Positions 1-7,763 of a stretch of 8,837 nucleotides of DNA are shown here, piece by piece (position 1 is the first letter of the stretch; each line of letters opens with the position of its first letter). This DNA is from Pseudomonadota bacterium (GTDB lineage Bacteria; Myxococcota; Myxococcia; Myxococcales; Anaeromyxobacteraceae), in the NCBI GenBank assembly GCA_023411405.1, contig JAEYOU010000678.1, forward strand, positions 1 through 8,837, written 5' to 3'. The position numbers and the translations under genes were made by a program. Under the pieces are notes generated by a model, which did no database searches, was not told where the DNA came from, and worked only from the letters and a program-made list of their open reading frames with translations.

Positions 1-71
1 CCCTCGGCGGCGTACCGCGTGGGGGCGGCCTCGCGCGCCGCCGGGTTGCGGCCTCGCTGCGGCCTGGCCAA

Positions 72-103
72 GCTCCGGATCGGAGCCCCGGCGCCACGCC
101 GGG
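72..103. repeat. Two back-to-back hairpins upstream of the polyol dehydrogenase
   Basis: Two perfect inverted repeats lie end to end. The first is GCTCCG-GAT-CGGAGC (72-86, 6-bp stem, 3-nt loop). The second is CCCGGCG-CCA-CGCCGGG (87-103, 7-bp stem, 3-nt loop). No T-run follows on either strand. They could be the terminator of a gene off the left edge, or part of the 5' leader of the gene starting at 129, 25 nt further on. The rest of 1-128 shows no coding region that I can support. A frame open from the edge stops at 130-132, overlapping the next ATG, but its codon use decays and it matches nothing I know. Confidence 0.4.
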
Positions 104-128
104 AACCGCTCGCACGTCCGGGTGCACG

Positions 129-1616
<1,488 letters not shown>

Positions 1617-2099
1617 TCAGCGCGTGCGGGGGCGGGCCGCGCGACGGGGCCGTGCCCTGGCGGCGGCCGCCGGCGTCTCCACCGCTTCCCCTATGACCCG
1701 CCTCCGCAGCCGCGGCCGCGCGACGAGCACGTACGCGTCGCGCACCAGCCGCGCCACCATCTCCCAGTCCGGCCCCGTGTCCAGCACCACGCCCACCCAC
1801 CCGCTCGGGCCCACGTACGGCGGCCGGAAGAACCGCGCCGGATCCGCCGCGACGAGCGCCTCCTGCGCGCCGAGCGGCTGGGGCAGCCACACCGAGAGGT
1901 GCGGGGCGCCGTGATGGTGATCGTCGAGCATCGCGAAGACCTTCCCCGCCCCCGCGAACCACGTCGGCTCGCCGTGGGAGAGCTGCTCGCGCGCCTCCGG
2001 CAGCGCGAGGCAGATGCGCCGGAGGCGCGAGACGATGGCGGCTGGCCCCGCCCGGGTGGGCCTCGGGCGGCTGGGCGGCGCGACGTGTGCGATGGTCAC
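1617..2099 (-). CDS. MmcQ/YjbR-family protein (DUF419-like)
   Basis: This 160-residue soluble protein has a recognisable YjbR-like core from about residue 22 to 128. It starts with a VSRLRRICLALPEARE segment (23-38), then HGEPTWF (42-48), a KVFAMLDD strand (53-60), a LSVWLP strand (68-73), FFRPPYVG-SGWVGVVLD (90-107) and a final DWEMVARLVRDAYVLVA helix (111-127). The family is small, probably DNA- or ligand-binding by fold, and its biochemical role is unclear, so I assign none. About 20 Pro/Arg-rich residues precede the core and a strongly basic Ala/Arg tail of about 30 follows it. The start is the GTG at 2099-2097, the first plausible initiator after the intergenic hairpin, with only a weak ribosome site. 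The true start may lie a few codons away. It follows nuoN on the same strand by 56 nt, with a strong hairpin between them. Confidence 0.75.
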   Translation of the reverse strand: MTIAHVAPPSRPRPTRAGPAAIVSRLRRICLALPEAREQLSHGEPTWFAGAGKVFAMLDDHHHGAPHLSVWLPQPLGAQEALVAADPARFFRPPYVGPSGWVGVVLDTGPDWEMVARLVRDAYVLVARPRLRRRVIGEAVETPAAAARARPRRAARPRTR

Positions 2100-2117
2100 G
2101 ACGTAGGTGTATGCACG

Positions 2118-2151
2118 GGGGCCGCGCCCGTCCAACTGGGCCGCGCACCCC
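2118..2151 (-). terminator. Strong hairpin just after nuoN, probable terminator or attenuator
   Basis: Reading the minus strand from 4 nt past the nuoN stop, the arms GGGG, CGCG and CCC pair with GGG, CGCG and CCCC across an 8-nt loop (AGTTGGAC). This gives about 11 bp with a small internal loop and a bulge. No U-run follows, as is common in very GC-rich genomes, so a Rho-assisted stop or a processing hairpin is equally possible. It separates nuoN from the YjbR-like gene on the same strand. Confidence 0.45.
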
Positions 2152-2155
2152 GCCC

Positions 2156-3649
2156 CTACCCCACCGCCCCCGCCGCCGCCGCGAGCGCGACGATCGGCTC
2201 GGCCGCGATGCCGAGGAAGACCACGACCAGCGCGGCGATCGCGAGGGCCACACCGAGCGACGGCGCGCGCAGCCCGTCCGCCTCCTCGCCCTCCGGCGCC
2301 CGCATGTACATGTAGAGCACGACACGCAGGTAGTAGTACGCGCCCAGCGCACTCGTGAGCACGCCGACGATCGCCAGGGTCACGAAGTCCGCGCCGACGG
2401 CGGCGCGGAACAGGTAGAGCTTCGCGAAGAAGCCGGCCGTGGGCGGGACACCGGCGAGCGAGAGCATGAAGAGCGTCATCGCGAACGCGAGGGCCGGACG
2501 CCGCCGCCCCAGGCCCGCGAACCGCGCGAGGTCCCACGCCTGCTCCGGCTCCCGGTCCGACCCCGCCGCCCAGCGGCGCTCGAGCACGCCCACCACCGCG
2601 AACGCGCCGATGACCGTGGCGCAGTACACCGCCAGGTAGAAGAGCAGGCTCGCCACGGCGTCGGCGCGCGCCCCGGCGACCCCCGCCGAGACCACGCCGA
2701 TGAGCAGGTACCCGGCGTGCGCGATGGACGAGTAGGCCAACATCCGCTTCACGCTCCGCTGCGGGAGCGCCAGCAGGTTGCCGAGGAACATCGTCAGGAT
2801 CGCCAGGCCCGAGACGAAGCCGCCCAGGACGACGACCTTGGCCCCGACGCCCGTCTCGGCGGCCAGGAAGATGCGGACGAGGAGCGCGAAGGCGGCGGTC
2901 TTCACGCCCGCGGCCATGAACGCCGTCACCGGCGTCGGCGCGCCCTCGTACACGTCCGGCGTCCAGGCGTGGAACGGGACGGCCGCGACCTTGAAGCCGA
3001 CGCCCGCGAGCACGAGCCCCATGCCGACGAGGTACAGGGGGTTCGCGTCGCCGTCGAGGAGGCGGTGTCCGGCGGGCAGCTTCGAGAACAGGGTGGACCC
3101 GGTCGCGCCGTAGAGCAGCGCCGCGCCGTAGATGAACAGGCCCGACGAGACGGCGCCGAGCACGAGGTACTTGAACGCCGCCTCGGACGGGCGCAGCCCG
3201 CGGCGCAGGTACGCCGCCAGGGCGTACGTCGAGATGCTCATGAGCTCGAGCGCGACGAAGGCGGTGAGGAAGTCCCGCGCCATCCCGAGGAGGACCATGC
3301 CCGCGGCGGCGAAGGTGGCGAGGGCGTAGAACTCGCCGCGCTGCGCCGCGCGCGCCTCCAGCCAGCCCGCGCCCACGAGCGCCGAGAGCGCGAGCCCGGC
3401 GCAGACGATGAGGGTGATGAAGACCGAGAAGCCGTCCACCGCGGCCTGGCCTTCGAACACCGCGCCCGGCCGCGGCATCGCCACCGCCGCGACGGCCGCC
3501 GCGACCGCAGTCACCACCGTCAGCACCGACTGGTAGCCCCGCCGGCCGGAGACGAGGAACACCTCGGTGAGCAGGAGGACGATGGCCCCGAAGGTCAGGA
3601 TCGCCACCGGGAGCAGGGCGCCGAAGTTGGTGAGGGTGAAGCCGGTCAT
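2156..3649 (-). CDS. nuoN: NADH-quinone oxidoreductase subunit N
   Basis: NuoN is one of three antiporter-like proton-pumping subunits in the membrane arm of complex I, which couples NADH:quinone electron transfer to proton export. The 497-residue protein is hydrophobic throughout, with about 14 likely membrane segments and the normal family length. The key charged residues are in place: E135 in FVALELMSIS, K220 in GVGFKVAAVPFHAWTPDVYEG, K250 in AAGVKTAAF, and K410 in GFFAKLYLF. From memory these correspond to E133, K217, K247 and K395 of the E. coli subunit. Other family marks are SEAAFKYLVLGAVSSG (155-170) and KRMLAYSSIAHAGY (301-314). The ATG follows the nuoM stop by 4 nt. A GAAAGG (3665-3660) sits inside the end of nuoM, 10 nt before the start, so translation is probably coupled. 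Confidence 0.97.
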   Translation of the reverse strand: MTGFTLTNFGALLPVAILTFGAIVLLLTEVFLVSGRRGYQSVLTVVTAVAAAVAAVAMPRPGAVFEGQAAVDGFSVFITLIVCAGLALSALVGAGWLEARAAQRGEFYALATFAAAGMVLLGMARDFLTAFVALELMSISTYALAAYLRRGLRPSEAAFKYLVLGAVSSGLFIYGAALLYGATGSTLFSKLPAGHRLLDGDANPLYLVGMGLVLAGVGFKVAAVPFHAWTPDVYEGAPTPVTAFMAAGVKTAAFALLVRIFLAAETGVGAKVVVLGGFVSGLAILTMFLGNLLALPQRSVKRMLAYSSIAHAGYLLIGVVSAGVAGARADAVASLLFYLAVYCATVIGAFAVVGVLERRWAAGSDREPEQAWDLARFAGLGRRRPALAFAMTLFMLSLAGVPPTAGFFAKLYLFRAAVGADFVTLAIVGVLTSALGAYYYLRVVLYMYMRAPEGEEADGLRAPSLGVALAIAALVVVFLGIAAEPIVALAAAAGAVG

Positions 3650-3653
3650 GATC

Positions 3654-5225
3654 TCAGGGCCTTTCGGCGGCGGCCGCGGTCCGGGCCGCGGGGTTGGCGA
3701 GCGGCGGCGTGCCGACCTGCGGCCCGCGGCCGAGGCGGGTCTCCGCGGTCTGGAACCGCCGCACGAGGCGGTCCACCGACGGCTTCATCGGGTCGAGGAA
3801 CGGCTGCGGCATGAGCCCCATCACCAGGATGAGCGCGATCATCGGCGCCAGCACGAACCCCTCGCGCGCGGTGAGATCGGGGAGCGTCCGGTTCTCGTCC
3901 TTCCGGATCGGCCCGAGGAAGACGCGCTCGACGAGGCGCAGCATGTAGACGGCGCCGAGGATCACGCCCACCGCGGCGAGCGCCGCCACGACCGTCGAGC
4001 TCCCGAGGTACGAGCGCCAGGTGCCGGCCAGGATCAGGAACTCGCCCACGAACCCGTTGGTGCCCGGGAGGCCGATGGACGAGAGCGTCACCACGAGGAA
4101 CGTGGCCGCGATGAGCGGCGTGCGCTTCGCCAGCCCGCCGTACTCGGCGATGGCGCGGGTGTGGCGCCGCTCGTACAGCATGCCGACGAGGAGGAACAGG
4201 GCGCCGGTGGAGACGCCGTGGTTCAGCATCTGGTACACGGAGCCGGTCAGCCCCGCCTCCGACATCGCCGCCAGCCCCAGCATGACGAAGCCGAGGTGCG
4301 AGACCGAGGAGTAGGCGACGAGCCGCTTCATGTCGGTCTGCACGAAGGACATCATCGCGCCGTAGAGGATGCCGATCACCGCGAGGACGGCGATGAGCGC
4401 GCGGTACTGGAGCGCCGCCTCCGGGAAGAGCGGCAGCGCGTACCGGAAGAACCCGAAGGTGCCCATCTTGAGGAGCACGCCGGCGAGGATGACCGAGCCC
4501 GCGGTGGGCGCCTCCGTGTGCGCGTCGGGCAGCCAGGTGTGGAGCGGGAACATCGGCACCTTGACCGCGAAGGCGAGGGCGAAGGCGAGGAAGAGCCAGG
4601 GCGCCGCCGCGAGGGGCGTGGTGGCCAGCGCCTCGCGCACCAGCACGTAGTCGAACGTGCCGGTCTTCGCGTGCAGGTAGAGGATGGCGAGCAGCATGAG
4701 CACGCTCGCCGCGAAGGTGTAGACGAAGAACTTGATGGTGGCGTAGAGCCGGTTCTGCGAGCCCCAGATGCCGATGAGCAGGTACATCGGCACGAGCATC
4801 GCCTCCCAGAACACGTAGAAGAGGACGAGATCGAGCGCCGCGAAGGTGCCGATCATCGCCGTCTCGAGCACCAGGATGGCGATGAAGAACTCCTTCACCC
4901 GCTCGCCGACCGCCCTCCACGCCGAGAGGATCACCACCGGCGTGAGCACGGTGGTGAGCATCACCAGGAGGAGCGCCACGCCGTCGAGCCCGACGTGGTA
5001 GCCGATGCCGAGCGACGGCATCCACCGCGCGTTGGTCTCGAACTGGAACTCGGGGGCGCTCGCCGCGCCGTCGAAGCCGAACCAGAGCCCGAGCGAGACG
5101 GCGAAGGTGACGATCGAGACCGCGAAGGCGAGCCCGCGGTGCTGGCCGACCTCGTCGCGCGGGAGCAGCGCGAGGACGAGCGCGCCGGCGAGCGGCAGGA
5201 AGATGACGGCGGTCAGCAGGTTCAC
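3654..5225 (-). CDS. nuoM: NADH-quinone oxidoreductase subunit M
   Basis: This is the second antiporter-like pump subunit of complex I, lying between NuoL and NuoN in the membrane arm. The protein is 523 residues with about 14 membrane segments. Its proton-channel residues are E141 (FYVFWEAMLVPMYLL), K222 (AFAVKVPMFPLHTWLPDAH), K253 (VLLKMGTFG) and E395 (GFVGEF), matching E144, K234, K265 and E407 of E. coli as I recall them. SFVQTDMKRLVAYSSVSHLG (293-312) is the usual discontinuous-helix signature. The start is GTG at 5225-5223, which overlaps the nuoL stop as GTGA. It is fixed by a strong GGAGG 6 nt upstream and by the start of homology (NLLTAVIFLPLAGAL). The frame stays open far upstream through nuoL, but that extension is antisense-like filler. 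The C-terminal tail after about 485 is an Ala/Pro/Arg-rich soluble extension, a little longer than in E. coli. Confidence 0.97.
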   Translation of the reverse strand: MNLLTAVIFLPLAGALVLALLPRDEVGQHRGLAFAVSIVTFAVSLGLWFGFDGAASAPEFQFETNARWMPSLGIGYHVGLDGVALLLVMLTTVLTPVVILSAWRAVGERVKEFFIAILVLETAMIGTFAALDLVLFYVFWEAMLVPMYLLIGIWGSQNRLYATIKFFVYTFAASVLMLLAILYLHAKTGTFDYVLVREALATTPLAAAPWLFLAFALAFAVKVPMFPLHTWLPDAHTEAPTAGSVILAGVLLKMGTFGFFRYALPLFPEAALQYRALIAVLAVIGILYGAMMSFVQTDMKRLVAYSSVSHLGFVMLGLAAMSEAGLTGSVYQMLNHGVSTGALFLLVGMLYERRHTRAIAEYGGLAKRTPLIAATFLVVTLSSIGLPGTNGFVGEFLILAGTWRSYLGSSTVVAALAAVGVILGAVYMLRLVERVFLGPIRKDENRTLPDLTAREGFVLAPMIALILVMGLMPQPFLDPMKPSVDRLVRRFQTAETRLGRGPQVGTPPLANPAARTAAAAERP

Positions 5226-7264
5226 GGGCGCCCTCCCATCCCGAGGGCGAGGCCCAGGATGATCGCGACGGCCACGGCCATGAGGGCCGCGTACCGCTGC
5301 ACGTCGCCGTTCTGGAAGAGGCGCACGATGGAGGCGACCCACCGCGACCCCCGGCCGACGCCGTTCACGAAGCCGTCGATGAGGCCGACGTCCACGACCC
5401 GCCAGAACACGTACGAGATCCACTCGAACGGACGGACCACGACGAGGTCGTACAGCTCGTCCACCCGGAACTTGTCGGCGACGAGGCGGTAGCCCGCGGG
5501 GAACGCCCGCGCGAGCCGCGCCGGCGCCTCGCGCAGCCTGCCCGCGTAGAAGAGCCACGCGAGGGACGTCCCCAGGAGCGCGAGGCCCCACGCGACGGCG
5601 TACGGCCACCACGGGTGCGACTCCCCGTGGCCGCCCTCGCCGAGCGCCCGGGCGGCCGCGGCGAGGTAGCGGTCGCCGGTGGCGAAGACCCCGCGGGTCA
5701 GCTCCTCGAGCCGGTGGCCGACGTCGTTCGGGCCGCGTCCGCCGAAGGGCAGGTTGATGAAGACGCCCACGACCGCGCCCGCCGCGAGGATCCAGAGCGG
5801 CACGGTCATGACCGGCGACGACTCGTGCGCGTGCGCGGCGGCTTGCGTGCGCGGCGCGCCGAGGAACGTGAGCACGAAGAGGCGGGTCATGTAGAAGGCC
5901 GTGCACAGCGCGGCGATGGAGCCGATCGCGTACGCGATCTGCCCCACGGCCGGCCAGGCGCCGTTGTGCGAGAACAGCGCGCCGCCGAGGATCGCGTCCT
6001 TCGAGAGGAAGCCGGAGAGCGGGACGAGGCCGGTGATCGCGGCGGTGGCGATGGCGAAGGTCCAGGCGGTGTGCGGCATCCGCCGCCAGAGGCCGCCCAT
6101 CTTCCGGATGTCGGTCTCGTCGCCCATCCCGTGCATCACCGAGCCCGCGCCGAGGAAGAGGCACGCCTTGAAGAACGCGTGGGTGACGAGGTGGAAGAGC
6201 CCCGCCCACCAGACGCCTGCGCCCACGCCGATGAACATGAAGCCGAGCTGGCTCACGGTGGAGTAGGCGAGCACCTTCTTGATGTCGTTCTGGGCGAAGG
6301 CGATGAGCGCCGCGAAGAGCGCCGTCAGCGCACCCACGAACGTCACGACCGCCATCGCGGCCGGCGCGAGGCTGTACAGGAACGAGAGCCGGGCCACGAG
6401 GTACACGCCGGCGGTGACCATGGTCGCGGCGTGGATGAGGGCCGAGACCGGGGTCGGGCCGGCCATGGCGTCCGGGAGCCAGACGTACAGCGGGAGCTGC
6501 GCGCTCTTGCCGGCGGCGCCGACGAAGAGGCAGAGGAGCGCGAAGGTGAGCGCGGCCTGGTAGGTCCAGCCCGCGAAGACGCCCTGCGCGATCACCGCGC
6601 CGGCGTTCCGCCCGATGTCCTGGGCGGCCAGCTCGAGGCCGCCGTACGTCGACGTGCCGAACAGGGCGAGCAGCGAGAAGACCCCGAGCAGGAACCCGAA
6701 GTCGCCGATCCGGTTCACCACGAAGGCCTTGCGCCCGGCGTAGGCCTTCAGCGGATCGGTGTACCAGAAGCCGATGAGCAGATAGCTGCAGAGCCCCACG
6801 CCCTCCCACCCGACGAAGGTGAGGACGAGCGAGTCGCCCAGCACCAGCGTGAGCATCGCGGCGGCGAAGAGGTTCAGGTAGGAGAAGTAGCGGGCGTACC
6901 CGGCGTCGTCCTCATGGGACATGTACGACGCGGAGTAGACGTGGATGAGCGTCCCGACGCCGGTGACGACGACGATCATCACCGCCGAGAGCGGGTCGAC
7001 GCGCAGCCCCCAGGAGACCGAGAGCCCCCTGGCGCCGTCCACCGCGAGCGCCTGGAACCACGTCCCGGCCTGGCTCTCCACCGCGCGCCGGAAGATCGCG
7101 TGCCGGAGGAGCGGGACCATCGAGACGAGGAACGACCCGATCATCGCGCCGATGGCGATGAGGGTGACGTTGGCCTTGCCGAGGCGCTTCCCGGCGAGAC
7201 CGTTCACGATCGCGCCGAGGAGGGGGAGAGCGATGATCGCCCAGAGCATCGGAAATTGGGTCAT
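5222..7264 (-). CDS. nuoL: NADH-quinone oxidoreductase subunit L
   Basis: NuoL is the distal proton-pumping subunit of complex I, with a long C-terminal amphipathic helix running along the membrane arm. The 680-residue protein has an antiporter core with E154 (VGWEGVGLCSYLLIGFWY), D188 (NRIGDFGFLLG), K253 (AAGKSAQLPLYVWLPDAM), H278 (SALIHAATMVTAGVYL), K366 (HAFFKACLFLGAG) and the K422-D423 pair in SGFLSKDAIL. These line up with E144, D178, K229, H254, K342 and K399/D400 of E. coli from memory. Residues 590-655 (YRLVADKF, VDELYD, EWISYVFW, LIDGFVN) are the lateral-helix region typical of true NuoL rather than MrpA, and a final membrane segment follows (about 657-676). The start is the ATG at 7264; a second ATG at 7249 is possible. 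No Shine-Dalgarno precedes it. Frame extension to 7393 lacks homology. It is the first gene of the L-M-N block, and no nuoK lies upstream. Confidence 0.97.
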   Translation of the reverse strand: MTQFPMLWAIIALPLLGAIVNGLAGKRLGKANVTLIAIGAMIGSFLVSMVPLLRHAIFRRAVESQAGTWFQALAVDGARGLSVSWGLRVDPLSAVMIVVVTGVGTLIHVYSASYMSHEDDAGYARYFSYLNLFAAAMLTLVLGDSLVLTFVGWEGVGLCSYLLIGFWYTDPLKAYAGRKAFVVNRIGDFGFLLGVFSLLALFGTSTYGGLELAAQDIGRNAGAVIAQGVFAGWTYQAALTFALLCLFVGAAGKSAQLPLYVWLPDAMAGPTPVSALIHAATMVTAGVYLVARLSFLYSLAPAAMAVVTFVGALTALFAALIAFAQNDIKKVLAYSTVSQLGFMFIGVGAGVWWAGLFHLVTHAFFKACLFLGAGSVMHGMGDETDIRKMGGLWRRMPHTAWTFAIATAAITGLVPLSGFLSKDAILGGALFSHNGAWPAVGQIAYAIGSIAALCTAFYMTRLFVLTFLGAPRTQAAAHAHESSPVMTVPLWILAAGAVVGVFINLPFGGRGPNDVGHRLEELTRGVFATGDRYLAAAARALGEGGHGESHPWWPYAVAWGLALLGTSLAWLFYAGRLREAPARLARAFPAGYRLVADKFRVDELYDLVVVRPFEWISYVFWRVVDVGLIDGFVNGVGRGSRWVASIVRLFQNGDVQRYAALMAVAVAIILGLALGMGGRP
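5232..5236 (-). promoter_or_regulatory. Ribosome binding site deciding the nuoM start
   Basis: GGAGG on the minus strand lies inside the last codons of nuoL, 6 nt before the GTG at 5225. It selects the GTG that overlaps the nuoL TGA by 4 bp, over any upstream in-frame start. The arrangement is typical of translational coupling. Confidence 0.75.
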
Positions 7265-7279
7265 GACGTGGCGCGAAGG

Positions 7280-7306
7280 ATTACCGTCTGGGCGCAGGCC
7301 AGGCAA
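7280..7306 (-). promoter_or_regulatory. Weak candidate promoter for nuoLMN
   Basis: On the minus strand TTGCCT (7306-7301) and GGTAAT (7285-7280) are separated by 15 nt. Each matches 4 of 6 bases of the sigma70-type consensus, and the spacing is short. Transcription would begin about 7-10 nt before the nuoL ATG, giving a very short leader that would fit the missing ribosome site. This is only a motif match and could be chance. Confidence 0.18.
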
Positions 7307-7321
7307 GCGTTCTTCGCGTCG

Positions 7322-7345
7322 AAAAACCCACGGCAGCTTGCGGGG
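7322..7345 (-). terminator. Imperfect hairpin followed by five Ts
   Basis: On the minus strand an imperfect stem, CCCCG pairing with CG-T-GGG around CAAGCTGC (7345-7327), runs straight into TTTTT (7326-7322). This T-run stands out in such GC-rich sequence. It lies between the small ORF and nuoL and could end a small-ORF transcript or act as an attenuator. The stem is weak, so confidence is low. Confidence 0.22.
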
Positions 7346-7349
7346 ATGC

Positions 7350-7366
7350 GGCCGGTCCCGCCGGCC
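7350..7366. repeat. Perfect 6-bp inverted repeat in the nuoL upstream region
   Basis: GGCCGG and CCGGCC flank a 5-nt loop. In RNA from the minus strand it would form a third hairpin between the small ORF and nuoL. Short GC palindromes like this are common by chance in DNA of this composition. Confidence 0.25.
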
Positions 7367-7398
7367 TTCTCCCCGGGCGGCCGAGCGGGGCATGACCC

Positions 7399-7439
7399 CC
7401 GGAAGGGCCAGCCCTCCCGGCGACCGTCAGCGACGGTCG
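7399..7439 (-). promoter_or_regulatory. Tandem abutting hairpins at the end of the small ORF, ahead of nuoL
   Basis: In the minus-strand RNA the first hairpin has arms CGACCGTC and GACGGTCG (8 bp, perfect) around GCT (7439-7421). It covers the last three codons and the stop of the small ORF. The second begins at the next base: CCGGGAGGG pairs with CCCTTCCGG around CTGG (7420-7399), 9 bp with one G-U pair. The G-U would be an A-C mismatch in RNA from the other strand, which hints that the structure serves minus-strand transcription. No U-run follows. It could be a terminator, a stabiliser or an attenuator between the small ORF and nuoL. Confidence 0.45.
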
Positions 7440-7555
7440 GGGGGCGGCCTGGGCGCCGGCGGCGGCGGCTCCTGCGCCGGCGTCGGAGGCTGCCACTTCG
7501 GCGGCCTGTGGGTGTACCAGCGCCGGAAGATGAAGTGCATGAAGATGTCGGGCAT
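7427..7555 (-). CDS. Small proline-rich hypothetical protein (42 residues)
   Basis: I do not recognise this protein. It is read from the ATG at 7555 to the TGA at 7427. The N-terminal third is aromatic and hydrophobic with basic residues (MPDIFMHFIFRRWYTH, 1-16). The rest is proline-rich: about 17 of the last 25 residues are Pro or Ala, with a PPPP run at 30-33, ending in Asp-Arg-Arg. It is too short and too charged for a clear membrane helix; membrane-surface binding is only a guess. Support for it being real comes from a GAGAGG ribosome site 6 nt upstream and G or C in the third position of 40 of 42 codons. It also reads in the same direction as nuoLMN, with its stop 162 nt before nuoL. The opposite-strand frame here lacks a comparable start and ribosome site. 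It could instead be a leader peptide or chance frame. Confidence 0.5.
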   Translation of the reverse strand: MPDIFMHFIFRRWYTHRPPKWQPPTPAQEPPPPAPRPPPDRR

Positions 7556-7561
7556 GAGGGA

Positions 7562-7567
7562 CCTCTC
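7562..7567 (-). promoter_or_regulatory. Ribosome binding site of the small ORF
   Basis: GAGAGG on the minus strand stands 6 nt before the ATG at 7555. It is one of the two best ribosome sites in the window and is the main reason to treat the short frame as a gene. Confidence 0.45.
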
Positions 7568-7588
7568 GGGCCGTGCTCTCTCCGGGCT

Positions 7589-7602
7589 CGGTTCAAGAAC
7601 CG
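7589..7602. promoter_or_regulatory. Dyad element in the divergent intergenic region
   Basis: CGGTTC-AA-GAACCG is a perfect 6+6 inverted repeat with a 2-nt spacer. It lies 34 bp from the small-ORF start and about 160 bp from the glycosyltransferase start. The spacer is too short for an RNA hairpin, so an operator for a dimeric regulator is the more natural reading. No regulator is identified. Confidence 0.25.
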
Positions 7603-7710
7603 GACCGGACCCGATACTCCGGACACGCCCGGAAGCGCGGGCCTGGCGCGCCGCGGAGTGGCCCGGGAGGAGCGTGCCGGCGAGGACCCGGGTCGCGCAG
7701 GACGTCGCGC

Positions 7711-7734
7711 CTCGTCACTCACAGTGAGCACGAG
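7711..7734 (+). promoter_or_regulatory. 24-bp interrupted dyad upstream of the glycosyltransferase
   Basis: The outer arms CTCGT and ACGAG enclose the inner perfect palindrome CTCAC-A-GTGAG, with 2 nt and 1 nt between the outer and inner arms. It ends 29 bp before the ATG at 7764. It could be an operator overlapping the promoter, or a leader hairpin of about 9 bp in the glycosyltransferase transcript. Its sequence is less GC-rich than its surroundings. Confidence 0.35.
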
Positions 7735-7763
7735 CCGTGACCATGTGACAGCTGGTGAACGAG

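Noticed and set aside
5226..6809. Upstream extension of the nuoM frame through nuoL (frame open from 3654 to 6809)
   Set aside because: Homology begins exactly at the GTG at 5225 with its GGAGG. The upstream part is Arg/Pro-rich and overlaps nuoL in another frame.
7265..7393. A longer NuoL starting at the ATG at 7393
   Set aside because: The added 43 residues are Arg/Pro-rich with no NuoL resemblance. The protein's first membrane helix starts right after the ATG at 7264.
7590..7618. Promoter-like GATACT (7613-7618) for the glycosyltransferase
   Set aside because: No acceptable -35 element lies at 15-18 nt spacing, so the match is not better than chance.
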